Positions 17,752-26,312 of a stretch of DNA of 64,000 nucleotides are shown one piece after another. The position numbers and the translations under genes were made by a program. Source of the stretch: Paraflavitalea sp. CAU 1676. Its GTDB lineage: Bacteria; Bacteroidota; Bacteroidia; Chitinophagales; Chitinophagaceae. The notes beneath the pieces are model-generated. The model was not told the DNA's origin and did no database searches. It was given only the letters and a program-made list of their open reading frames with translations. The stretch spans positions 186,001 through 250,000 of the forward strand of contig NZ_JARHUJ010000003.1 of NCBI RefSeq assembly GCF_029223285.1, given 5' to 3'. The number at the start of each line of letters is the position of its first letter. The first letter of the stretch is position 1.

Positions 17752-18180
17752 TTAATCAATAGACCAATGAAGTTCATCTTCGAGAAAAATCACTCCTTTT
17801 CCAAAATATATCATCATAATAGCAGGCAACAGGGAATATTGCTGATTCAAGACATAACCCATAATGTGCAATCCATTATTCTGGCTTTTGTTACTGTTCT
17901 CCTTTGCGGTCAGGAATTCTTCTTTTACAAAATGTTCTGAAACAGCCAACAATTTGCAATCGAAGTCGTCAGCGTAGCGATGGATGGGAATAGTGCCTGC
18001 ATGATAGCAGAGTATATCGGGCTTAAATTCCTGGTACACTTTCTCATAATTATCTATACAAGAAACGTAAACATGATCTGTAATTCCCCAGGCTACCAGG
18101 GCAGGCTCATGTTGCTTGAAGATCACCTCCGGGTTAAAGGCGAAGAACATAACCTTGATTATGACATTGTTATTCATCAT
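17752..18180 (-). CDS. Hypothetical protein ending the double-module operon
   Basis: This 142-aa protein has an N-terminal alternation of beta strands and helices (VIIKVMFFAFNPEV, then DHVYVSCIDNYEKVY, then KPDILCYHAG) like a flavodoxin or receiver fold. The phosphoacceptor and metal residues of a receiver are not evident. The start codon overlaps the stop of the upstream gene by 4 nt (ATGA), showing tight coupling. It is the last gene of a minus-strand operon of unknowns. Confidence 0.6.
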   Translation of the reverse strand: MMNNNVIIKVMFFAFNPEVIFKQHEPALVAWGITDHVYVSCIDNYEKVYQEFKPDILCYHAGTIPIHRYADDFDCKLLAVSEHFVKEEFLTAKENSNKSQNNGLHIMGYVLNQQYSLLPAIMMIYFGKGVIFLEDELHWSID

Positions 18181-18776
18181 GCTTCCGTTTCGTTATTTTC
18201 CTTTTTTGTTGGCTTTTCAATTGTCAGCGAAGGATGATTGGCAAGCACATAGGCGGCAGTCATAAGATCTGTTATGTTTTCAAACAGGGAGATCATTCGC
18301 TTGCGTCCTTTCTTTGAAAGGCGGGGTGCTTTTGTCACGAAGCCACTCAGAAACATATCCCATAAGTTATCCCGCATTTCATAAGGTTCATAGGATTTAC
18401 ATAACCAGTAAAGCACATTATCGGCGGATCTGCGTTTATGAACCCACTTACGCGGGAACAGACCCGCAGGAGCAGGCTTTTCCTTTATAGCGCCTTTGTC
18501 TTTAGCTACGTAATACAAGGAATCAATCAAGTCATTGACGTGCTCAAAACAAAATGTAATACTCTCAATATAGGTTTCGTGATAATACTCCTTTAGAACC
18601 AAAACAGACAACTTGAACATGTTGTAGAAATCGACCTTCATATCCATGATGTCATAAGAATCGAAAGTGGCTCCAATTGCTTTCCAAACATCATAGTCCT
18701 CTATGACACGGCAACTATATACGCAACCTCCTTTTAGGTTAATTTCATAATTCAGCATTGACTTTTGTTTTTGCAT
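18177..18776 (-). CDS. Double-module helical protein (paralogue 3)
   Basis: From the ATG at 18776 this is a protein of about 199 aa made of two tandem modules of roughly 90 residues. Each ends in a helix of the pattern Phe-Glu-x-φ-N-D-L-x-x-x-x-Tyr: CFEHVNDLIDSLYYVA in the first and LFENITDLMTAAYVLA in the second. The same signature occurs in the two upstream genes. No known family is recognised. It overlaps both neighbours (32 nt upstream, 4 nt downstream). Confidence 0.62.
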   Translation of the reverse strand: MQKQKSMLNYEINLKGGCVYSCRVIEDYDVWKAIGATFDSYDIMDMKVDFYNMFKLSVLVLKEYYHETYIESITFCFEHVNDLIDSLYYVAKDKGAIKEKPAPAGLFPRKWVHKRRSADNVLYWLCKSYEPYEMRDNLWDMFLSGFVTKAPRLSKKGRKRMISLFENITDLMTAAYVLANHPSLTIEKPTKKENNETEA

Positions 18777-19305
18777 TCCATACAGGGTTTGTAGAGAAAA
18801 TATAATAACAGGCCGTAAACAAATCATTCAGTCGCTCAAAAAGAAAAAGAAAGTCATCCATTGCACCCTCTTCATCGAGACAAGCATCCTGCACTGCATA
18901 GGTGAACATGATCCAAAACTTATGTCTGTACTCATCAAGGCTTTTACCGGAAAAGGTTTCCGCAAATACTTCGCCTGGATTGGCGCTAAACGGTTGCCAG
19001 GCAGGAAAGAATGCCGACCTGGGTGCTGCTTCAGCCTCAATAAGTCCTTTTTGAACACTAATCAAATAACTGGCAGTTGTGAGGTTATTGATGGCAACAA
19101 AAAGAGACGTGAATTCTTTGCGCAAATCAGTATTATCGTCAGGGGCATTCTCAACCAAAGCATTCCTATAAAAAGAATAAAGACCATCACGAAACACATC
19201 CAGGTCATAGTGACCAAATATTTCACCAAGCATTTCAAATCCATCGTATTTGTCCATTACCACAAAACTGGGCATGGCGTGTATTTTCGGCTCATTTGCT
19301 TTCAT
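18745..19305 (-). CDS. Double-module helical protein (paralogue 2)
   Basis: This protein of about 186 aa (from the ATG at 19305; longer starts run into the upstream gene) again shows two tandem modules. They end in LFVAINNLTTASYLIS and LFERLNDLFTACYYIF. The modules are acidic and helical, with aromatic residues at fixed spacing. The function is unknown. It lies in the middle of the three-paralogue set and its end overlaps the next gene by 32 nt. Confidence 0.62.
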   Translation of the reverse strand: MKANEPKIHAMPSFVVMDKYDGFEMLGEIFGHYDLDVFRDGLYSFYRNALVENAPDDNTDLRKEFTSLFVAINNLTTASYLISVQKGLIEAEAAPRSAFFPAWQPFSANPGEVFAETFSGKSLDEYRHKFWIMFTYAVQDACLDEEGAMDDFLFLFERLNDLFTACYYIFSTNPVWNAKTKVNAEL

Positions 19306-19345
19306 GTTCTTACAGTGTGAGTATTTGAGGTAACTGATGTTCCGA

Positions 19346-20008
19346 TTAACTATACTGATCGGCTTGCTGCTCTTCGTCTTTACCCTTTTGCAGGGCAACA
19401 GGTGTACATAATTCTCTTACATATATTAAGTGGCAAGCTGAGATCATTTTCCCTAGTAACCTGGGCGTCCAAAACAGGTTAAATTCATCTGTCGATATAT
19501 CCCCCTGAAACCTGTCGATGGCATGATGCAATAAATTGTTAAGCTGTTCTTTCCATTTTGATAAGGAATAGTGTTTGAACATTTTGGGGAATACATCATA
19601 TGGCCGCAGGAGTTCTTCTTCGGACAGATCCCTCGGAAAGAAATCAAATGCCCGATCTGCATGTCTTTGCTCAACATACATGGAGACAGCCATCAGCGGT
19701 TGTTGGCCTTCCAAATCGAAGTACAGGTTGGCCCCTTTTTGGTCATTGTCCTGATGACAGATTACCCATGAGATCTCCAATAGTTTGACGAGGTTCTCGT
19801 AATAAAATACCAGGTTGCTGGCAGTGTTATGCAGCTTCTTCTTTTTCGCTTTCTGGAAAAGTAGTTTAAATAGCCGATGCAAATAGTGCATCGCATCGGG
19901 GTAATGATACCAGGAAAAGAAATCTTCAATAAAAATAGCGGGTTGCGAAATGACTTCTATACTGATGGTCAGGTTCGTAATAATGGGATCGGATGATGAT
20001 GTTTTCAT
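19346..20008 (-). CDS. Double-module helical protein (paralogue 1)
   Basis: This 220-aa protein is the most divergent of three neighbouring paralogues. Its first module ends in the region FYYENLVKLLEISWVI and its second in LLGKMISACHLIYVRE. A basic KAKKKKLH stretch lies in the first module. It begins 25 nt after the Crp/Fnr-type regulator gene, so regulator and paralogues probably share a transcript. Confidence 0.6.
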   Translation of the reverse strand: MKTSSSDPIITNLTISIEVISQPAIFIEDFFSWYHYPDAMHYLHRLFKLLFQKAKKKKLHNTASNLVFYYENLVKLLEISWVICHQDNDQKGANLYFDLEGQQPLMAVSMYVEQRHADRAFDFFPRDLSEEELLRPYDVFPKMFKHYSLSKWKEQLNNLLHHAIDRFQGDISTDEFNLFWTPRLLGKMISACHLIYVRELCTPVALQKGKDEEQQADQYS

Positions 20009-20033
20009 GAAGAGGGATGTTAATGAAGAGTAG

Positions 20034-20657
20034 TTATTGACAGTTGTCCTTTCTCTGATACCGGCTGTTCATTCGGCTGAAAGTTTCGGACGCCATTCCC
20101 AAAAAAGAGGCAATGTGTCTGTGTGGTACCAGATCAACTAAATGTCCGTGGTGTTGCTGAAAATATTCAAACCGTTTGATTGCATGCCAGCGTAGCAATA
20201 TGCTTAATTCAAGTTTCTTGGGGATCATCAGCTCTGCTAGTTCCTGAACAGAATTGTAGTTGATGGAATGTGTTGTAACCAGGTCATAGATATCTTTACG
20301 ATGTATTACGTCAACAATGCTGTTGGCCGCAACCTCGACGGTACACTTTATAGGTTGACAAAAATAGAAATCTAAAAAATGCGGCGAAGTGTCGGTTTCC
20401 CCAATTAGCTTAGTGGTATACTGCACCTTATCTACCGTAACGTATTCACGTAAGGCACCATCCCTGACATAGAACAAACAATTGCTGGGCTCTCCTTCTT
20501 TTATTAAGACTTCTCTCTTTTTAACAATCAGCGGGTAGGATCTTTCTTTGATGAACAACTGCGCTTTTTTAGATAGCTGAGGTAGATGAAAGACAAAATC
20601 AGTCTTGATTGCCACACCGACTTTGCTGTTATAGGAGTGTAATGATTTGGTAGGCAT
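20034..20657 (-). CDS. Crp/Fnr-family transcriptional regulator
   Basis: The protein is about 207 aa when started at the ATG at 20657. That places the cyclic-nucleotide-binding-like beta barrel at the expected position; an earlier start up to 20735 would add an unlikely tail. The barrel contains VLIKEGEPSNCLFYVRDGALREYV. The C-terminal helix-turn-helix reads VPHRHIASFLGMASETFSRM. No Fnr-type cysteine cluster is seen. Crp/Fnr-like proteins of this Bacteroidetes type are common next to transport and stress genes. It sits between susD and the double-module genes. Confidence 0.82.
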   Translation of the reverse strand: MPTKSLHSYNSKVGVAIKTDFVFHLPQLSKKAQLFIKERSYPLIVKKREVLIKEGEPSNCLFYVRDGALREYVTVDKVQYTTKLIGETDTSPHFLDFYFCQPIKCTVEVAANSIVDVIHRKDIYDLVTTHSINYNSVQELAELMIPKKLELSILLRWHAIKRFEYFQQHHGHLVDLVPHRHIASFLGMASETFSRMNSRYQRKDNCQ

Positions 20658-20798
20658 ACAGTAGTTGGTTATTACCTGCCGGCAAGGGGAACCTTTGTAT
20701 TCCCACCTTCTCCTTTCATTCATTTTTTCGTCCAACCGGGCTCCAGGTCTGTGAAGAAGAATGAAGAAAAGGTTCCGCCTTGCTTTGGCAGGATATCG

Positions 20799-22292
20799 TT
20801 AATAGCCTTTGTTCTGTTCAAGTGCCGGATTGCTCATCAGTTCATTGGCAGGAATAGGAAACAACTGAGCACTGGCAGTAACACTATGTCCTTTATTGGC
20901 AGACAAAACGTTTTCCACCAGATTCCACCTACGCAGATCTATCCACCGGTGCCCCCATTCACAAAAAAGTTCAGCCTGCCGTTCGCGTTCAAGGGCACCA
21001 AACACATCGATCCCAGACAGTGTTTTGCGAAGCGGTGGCAGTGAAGCCCGTTGCCTGATCAGGTTTAAATCATCGATAGCGCCATTTAGATCGCCTTCCT
21101 GATGCCTGGCTTCCGCTCTCAGCAGGAATACTTCTGCCAGCCGCAGAACCATGTATGCTTCCAGAACCGGGGCACCTGGTTCGGCTTGGGATGGCCCTAC
21201 CTTGTATTTAGCCGGGTAGTAAAGCAAATTGCCATTAATTTCCCGACTGCGCGTCCAATCTGCTTTCCGCTGGTCCCCGGGCTCAAAGCCAGCCAGTACC
21301 GAAGTAGAGAGATAGCCATAAGGTGGGAAAGGGAAAACGCCATCGATGGGCAGCAGCGTCAAGCCTTCCCGTGTCGCATTGAAGGAATAGGCAGTATTGT
21401 CCTGTTTCAGTTGCAGTATAGCTTCAGAACTGTTTAACAAGAAAACCTCCGATGGAGTAGCCGCCAGTGAGTAGTCACCGCTGGCGATTATTTTATCGCA
21501 TTCTCTCTCCACATCGGGCCAATTACCGGAAAGCGAATAAATCTTTGCCAACAGGGCCGCCGCCGCCCATTTATTGGCAGATGTTCGACCTTCCGGCAGT
21601 AGGGTGTAGGCCGCGGGCAGAAGATCCTGTGCTCGTTTCAGGTCACCGATAAGATGTTGGTATATTGTTGCAACCGTATCTCTTTTCTGTAAATTGGTGG
21701 TGCGCCAATTGGTTGAAGTGATCAATGGGACGGGTCCAAAGACCGCTACCAGGTGAAAATGTAGTAAAGCCCTGCCGAACAATGCCTGCCCGGTAAGCTG
21801 ATCTTTTACTGCAGGTGACAGCATGGGTGCGGACTGTACGGCTTCAAGGATAGCATTGAACTGGTAAATCGACTGGTAAGTCGCCTCCCAAAAATTAGTA
21901 CCGACAATCGGGTTGTTAGCCTGTAGGTTATTTTGAAAGAACTGCATGGCTGGCCCATTCCCCTGGTCAAAAAGCACTAATTCATCGCTGGCAAGTCCGC
22001 AATAAATCGTCATGCCTCCATTGATCAACGTTGGTATTGGGGTATTGACCATTTTGTAGTAAGATCCCGCCAGCGCACTGATGGCCTCCTGATCTGAAGA
22101 AAATACCAGGTGTTGCGGAATGCTGGTCGCGGGTGCCGGAACATCAACCAGTTTTTGGCAGCCGGAAAGGCCATATAGAATACCTCCTAACAACCCAGCC
22201 ACCAGGATGCGGTAAGGTCTGTTGAATATTGTAGAGATCGAGAATAATTTGCAATAGACTTTTATATACAGAAGGAAAGATATCTTTCGCAT
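20799..22292 (-). CDS. susD: RagB/SusD-family outer-membrane lipoprotein (ICE cargo)
   Basis: This 497-aa surface lipoprotein would form the lid of a SusC transporter and bind its substrate. The long N-terminal region ends in a lipobox, LYGLSGC, at about residues 38-44. The SusD domain follows with a TPR-like N-terminal part and a C-terminal segment ending in LFPIPANELMSNPAL-like sequence typical of SusD. It begins 12 nt after the susC stop. No glycoside hydrolase lies nearby, so the substrate cannot be deduced. Confidence 0.9.
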   Translation of the reverse strand: MRKISFLLYIKVYCKLFSISTIFNRPYRILVAGLLGGILYGLSGCQKLVDVPAPATSIPQHLVFSSDQEAISALAGSYYKMVNTPIPTLINGGMTIYCGLASDELVLFDQGNGPAMQFFQNNLQANNPIVGTNFWEATYQSIYQFNAILEAVQSAPMLSPAVKDQLTGQALFGRALLHFHLVAVFGPVPLITSTNWRTTNLQKRDTVATIYQHLIGDLKRAQDLLPAAYTLLPEGRTSANKWAAAALLAKIYSLSGNWPDVERECDKIIASGDYSLAATPSEVFLLNSSEAILQLKQDNTAYSFNATREGLTLLPIDGVFPFPPYGYLSTSVLAGFEPGDQRKADWTRSREINGNLLYYPAKYKVGPSQAEPGAPVLEAYMVLRLAEVFLLRAEARHQEGDLNGAIDDLNLIRQRASLPPLRKTLSGIDVFGALERERQAELFCEWGHRWIDLRRWNLVENVLSANKGHSVTASAQLFPIPANELMSNPALEQNKGY

Positions 22293-22303
22293 AGTGATAA
22301 AAT

Positions 22304-25300
22304 TTAAAGTTTACAGGATATACCGGCAGTAAGGATAGCCGGTCGTGGCATGGCTCCCAGTTGTTGTACTTCCGGATCGTTGCCTTTGTAGCGGGTGATC
22401 AGAAACAGGTTTTCACCCTGCAGGAAAACACGCAGATTAGTAAGGTGAAGTTTTTCCAATGTCCGTGTGGGAAAATTCCAGTGTACAGCCAGGTTTTGCA
22501 GTCTGATAAAGGAGGCATCTGATATTCTTGCATCAGAATAATAAGCGTAGTTGTTGCCGCTGGTGGTTGGATAATTGGTGGGCCTTCCGATCAAAACCCG
22601 ATCACCAGGCTTTGCCCAGTAATTCATAACACTGCCAGGTTGATTGATACGAGCGCCTGGCTGCTCTGCCCCTACCAAAGCATTAAAACCTTGTTGCTTC
22701 CTGTAATAGAAAAGCACGCTGAGCGACCACTGCCGGTATGAGAGTTCTGTAGTAACGCCTCCTTCAAACTGCGGAGCCAGGATCACTGGTGCGCGGTCGT
22801 CAGCCGTATTTCCGGTAAGATCGATAGAGATGTCACCATCGCCTGTAAGATCCGCAAAAGTATAGTCGCCTGTAGCAGGATCTACTCCGGTAAAGTGGAG
22901 GTACTTTGCCATGTTGAGCGGCTTGCCGATCACATAACGGCCCTTGTAAGGAGATCGGTCGAAATTCGGATAAGACAACAGTTTGTTTCTATTCACCGAA
23001 AAATTGACGCGACTGGTAAATTGCCAGTCAGTGCGCTGCACGATATTCACAGATGCCAGTATTTCCACGCCGGTATTCTGAACGTTAGCCGGAGCATTGG
23101 TGATCACCGTAGCGAAGCCTCCCTGAGTGGCTACCGGCAGGTTGACCAGTTGATTATTGCATCTGTTACGATAATAGGCTATTTCCAGGTTGATCCTGTC
23201 TTTAAAAAATCCCAATTGCAGTGCAGCTTCCAGCTTACGGTTTTGTTCCCAGTGCAGCAGACTGTCTGCAAACCGGGTTGGGAAAAGTGGTGTCTGATCG
23301 CCATATTTCCCTGCTGTGCCAAACTCCCACAGCGGCAGATAGGCATAGTCACCAATCTGATCGGAACCGGTCACCCCATAGCTACCCCGCAGCTTTACAA
23401 AACTGATAAAGGATACCTTCTTCATGAAATCTTCTTCCGAAGCAATCCACGCCGCGCCGATGGAGCCAAAATTGCCAAACCGTTTACCAGCACCAAATCT
23501 GGAAGATCCGTCACGACGGCCATTCAGGGTCATTATGTATCGGTTGAGCAGGCTGTATGACAAGCGCAGGAAACCACCGGTATACTTATACTCCGCATCG
23601 TTCTCTACCACAACTTTGGTGGGTGCTGCATTGATTGAACGCAGCAACAGATCGCTGGTGTAATTGGAGCCAGCATTAAGCAGTCCATTGGTGCGATTGG
23701 CCTGGTAGGTAGCACCCGCCAATACAGAAAGTTTTGCCTTACCGATGTATCCATTATACTCAACCTGGGGTTCACTAATCAGGTTGTGAAAGAAGGTGCG
23801 CCCAATGGTCAGCGATCCTCTTGGATTCATATCAGGATGAAGGGAAATGATGGGTATCGTATGCGACTGCTTACTGATTGAATTGTTATAGCCAAGATTG
23901 ACGCGAGCTGTCCAGCCTTTAGCCAGGTTGTAATTGACGACCAGGTTACTATTGAGCAGGCTGGTGGTGGCCCCGTACGGCTGCAAAAGGGAACCGAATG
24001 CAAAGCTGCTTGCTATCGGCATCCATCCAGAATAGTTCAATTTTCCCTCGGCATCGAATACAGCCGGTGCATTGGGCGGAAGTAGTGCTGTAGCGCCATT
24101 ATAGATAAGGTCGCTACTGGTCAGGCTGTATTGCGCCGACAGGTCAATGATGAGTTTTTGTCGCGGGGTTTTGTGCTGTAGTGCAATCGAAAAGCCCCCC
24201 CGTTGGTTCCCCCCTCTGATGGCGGCAATATCCTGCTGGTAATTGTATCCCGCACCGGCCCTGAAATTGGTCTGCGCCGTTCCGCCGGAGATACTCAATT
24301 GGGCGTTCACTACGCGTCCTGTCCCACCAAAGGCGTAACGTTGCCAGTCTGTGTACCGGGTAGTATCCCATGCAACGAGATCAGGGGCGGCAAATACATC
24401 TATAGCCAGCCCGTCGTTTTGGAGCGCAGCCTTGCGCAACTGTACATACTGCTGCGTATTGAGCAATGGAAAAAAACGGGTCACCTTGCTGAAGCCTGTA
24501 TAAACGTCCAGGTCGGTGACCGTTTTACCCGCCTTACCTTTCTTCATTGTTACGAGGATCGCACCATTGGCGGCCCTTGATCCAAAGATGGCCGTAGCAT
24601 CCGCATCCTTCAGCACTTCCATGCTTTCTATATCGGCGGCGTTTATATTGAAAAAGGGGCTTTGTCCTCCTGCCGGTGAAGCCAGGCCCGATTGAATCGC
24701 GCCTTGTGAGACACCCGCTCCTGCTGCCATTGTCTGTACGCCCGATATATTAAGTGGTGTCAGGGGAACACCATCGATAATGTAAAGTGGTTCCCGGATT
24801 ACGTTGGGGTCAATACCATTAAGACCGCGTATATTGATGGACACCGATGCACTCGCCATACCACTGACATTGGTGATGGAAACACCGGCAGCCCGTCCTT
24901 GCAGTACCTGTACAGCGTTAATAGCTGGTTGCTTCGCTATTTCTTCGGCGGTCACGCGGGCAATACTGCCTGTGCCCAATCTTCGGCTGGTATAACCATA
25001 TGCCTGTACTACTACTTCATCGAGATAATTGTCGGCTGGCCGCAATATGATAGATATAGTATTGTTGTTGCCCACCGGTACCCGCTGGTGGCTGTAGCCA
25101 ACAAACGATACCTGTAAAATATCGTTGGTTTGAATCTGTTGAAGAGAAAACCGGCCCTGCGCATCAGTGACCGTGCCTTTAGCATTACGGAGGGTTATAT
25201 TGACACCTACCAGCGGCTCTCCACGGTCGTTGACGACTTTGCCGGTAAGCGTACCTGCGGTGTCGGAAGATATTTGTTGAGCCGTGGAAAATAGATAAAG

Positions 25301-25333
25301 ACAAGCCAGCGCTATGGAAATGAAAAATTTCAT
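22304..25333 (-). CDS. susC: SusC/RagA-family TonB-dependent transporter (ICE cargo)
   Basis: The protein is about 1009 aa from the ATG at 25333, which gives the signal peptide MKFFISIALACLYLFSTAQ. A carboxypeptidase-D-like regulatory domain (TGKVVNDRGEPLVGVNITL) follows, then the plug domain (DEVVVQAYGYTS) and a large beta barrel. It is the outer-membrane channel for the SusD gene just downstream. The 5' leader (25.33-25.70 kb) is highly structured and contains a terminator-like hairpin, so expression may be controlled by attenuation. Confidence 0.92.
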   Translation of the reverse strand: MKFFISIALACLYLFSTAQQISSDTAGTLTGKVVNDRGEPLVGVNITLRNAKGTVTDAQGRFSLQQIQTNDILQVSFVGYSHQRVPVGNNNTISIILRPADNYLDEVVVQAYGYTSRRLGTGSIARVTAEEIAKQPAINAVQVLQGRAAGVSITNVSGMASASVSINIRGLNGIDPNVIREPLYIIDGVPLTPLNISGVQTMAAGAGVSQGAIQSGLASPAGGQSPFFNINAADIESMEVLKDADATAIFGSRAANGAILVTMKKGKAGKTVTDLDVYTGFSKVTRFFPLLNTQQYVQLRKAALQNDGLAIDVFAAPDLVAWDTTRYTDWQRYAFGGTGRVVNAQLSISGGTAQTNFRAGAGYNYQQDIAAIRGGNQRGGFSIALQHKTPRQKLIIDLSAQYSLTSSDLIYNGATALLPPNAPAVFDAEGKLNYSGWMPIASSFAFGSLLQPYGATTSLLNSNLVVNYNLAKGWTARVNLGYNNSISKQSHTIPIISLHPDMNPRGSLTIGRTFFHNLISEPQVEYNGYIGKAKLSVLAGATYQANRTNGLLNAGSNYTSDLLLRSINAAPTKVVVENDAEYKYTGGFLRLSYSLLNRYIMTLNGRRDGSSRFGAGKRFGNFGSIGAAWIASEEDFMKKVSFISFVKLRGSYGVTGSDQIGDYAYLPLWEFGTAGKYGDQTPLFPTRFADSLLHWEQNRKLEAALQLGFFKDRINLEIAYYRNRCNNQLVNLPVATQGGFATVITNAPANVQNTGVEILASVNIVQRTDWQFTSRVNFSVNRNKLLSYPNFDRSPYKGRYVIGKPLNMAKYLHFTGVDPATGDYTFADLTGDGDISIDLTGNTADDRAPVILAPQFEGGVTTELSYRQWSLSVLFYYRKQQGFNALVGAEQPGARINQPGSVMNYWAKPGDRVLIGRPTNYPTTSGNNYAYYSDARISDASFIRLQNLAVHWNFPTRTLEKLHLTNLRVFLQGENLFLITRYKGNDPEVQQLGAMPRPAILTAGISCKL

Positions 25334-25494
25334 AAAAGATGAGGTATAGGTGAATAATGGGAATAAAGAAGCGGAGTAGCAGGTTTGCGACAGCCTGCCC
25401 TCCGCGGTTTTCATGGCGTACTCAAACGGGCACAGGATGTTTCAGCCACGACGACCACCTAACCACAAATACTAAATGGAAACATGCAGAGAAA

Positions 25495-25523
25495 ATGCAC
25501 CCCCAATAGCAGGGTGCATAGAT
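25495..25523 (-). terminator. Terminator-like hairpin in the susC leader
   Basis: ATGCACCC (25495-25502) pairs perfectly with GGGTGCAT (25512-25519) around a 9-nt loop. On the minus strand the stem is followed by a TTTTC tract. A second hairpin (ATGTTTC at 25437-25443 with GAAACAT at 25479-25485) lies closer to the gene. This position between a structured leader and susC would suit premature termination, but read-through conditions are unknown. Confidence 0.55.
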
Positions 25524-25554
25524 CGAATGATGAGTATTGGGAAAATAAATTAAG

Positions 25555-25703
25555 GCAGGGTTCTGGCGATGACTAACAGAAACCTTACAACAAATGGTGC
25601 GTGAGAAGATGCTACCATTGTTGCAAAAAAAATGAACCCTGCACTTAAAGCAGTTATATGTGTTTTCCTTTATCAGCATACCTGGTGTTTCTCACGCACC
25701 CAG
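25555..25703 (-). ncRNA. Structured leader RNA with complementary hairpin loops upstream of susC
   Basis: On the minus strand the segment folds as two hairpins. Hairpin A (25682-25703) has the loop CGTGAGAAA. Hairpin B (25588-25598 with 25614-25623, one bulge) carries TTCTCACGC in its loop. The loops are complementary, and counting adjacent bases the match is a perfect 12 bp (25596-25607 with 25689-25700). A 9-bp stem (25555-25563 with 25634-25642) encloses hairpin B. A terminator-like hairpin follows at 25495-25523. This has the layout of a riboswitch or attenuator. I do not recognise a known class. Confidence 0.45.
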
Positions 25704-25823
25704 ATGTTGTATAAAGGAATATGTAATTAAATACCTATTTCAAATGTAGGCACTTCGCCGTATAATACCAAATAATCATTTTAAGGATCAGCAAGTATTA
25801 TATCCTATGATTCTATTTGAAGT

Positions 25824-26312
25824 GTGGCAAATTATCATAACATTAAGGAAACCAAAAAGGTAGGAAGTCACATCAAAAGGCTGCGCACTGATAAAAAACT
25901 AAGCATTGAAGATGTTAGTGTTTTAACAGGGTTTACCCGTAATACTATTAAACGTGTTGAAGAAGGTTTCAACACAGACACCAGTCATTTAATTGAGATT
26001 GCCAAGGCTATCGGCGTACATCCGATGGAATTATTCAACGTTCCTTTCGATACAAAGCCCCGTTTCAAACTCTCCCCACAGAGAGTCGATAAAGTTTTTG
26101 TGACAAGAATAATTACAACCTTATTGGAGAAGGGAACATTTTTCGCTACCGGCAAATTTGTAAAAGATGTTGTTGGATATTTGATAGACGAAGAGAATGT
26201 AAAAGTAAGCTCAGTACATGTATCAACTGTTCTTCAAAGATTGGTAAATACTGGTAGGTTAAAAACGAAAACTGTGGGTCGTAATAGTCAATACACCCAA
26301 ATAAAAAAATAA
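25824..26312 (+). CDS. XRE-family regulator with C-terminal winged-helix-like region
   Basis: This 162-aa protein begins at a GTG. An XRE helix-turn-helix occupies residues 10-70 (KLSIEDVSVLTGFTRNTIKRVEEG). The C-terminal part (about 80-160) has the look of a winged-helix domain and ends in a basic strand-turn-strand (RLKTKTVGRNSQYTQI). Its stop codon directly abuts the stop of the convergent MNT-HEPN gene (26312/26313). It may regulate that gene or the divergent susC gene, which is inference. Confidence 0.82.
   Translation: MANYHNIKETKKVGSHIKRLRTDKKLSIEDVSVLTGFTRNTIKRVEEGFNTDTSHLIEIAKAIGVHPMELFNVPFDTKPRFKLSPQRVDKVFVTRIITTLLEKGTFFATGKFVKDVVGYLIDEENVKVSSVHVSTVLQRLVNTGRLKTKTVGRNSQYTQIKK

Noticed and set aside
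25422-25679. Cys-rich 85-codon minus-strand frame upstream of susC
   Set aside because: It covers the structured leader and the terminator-like hairpin, has odd composition and has no independent support. The RNA structure explains the region better.
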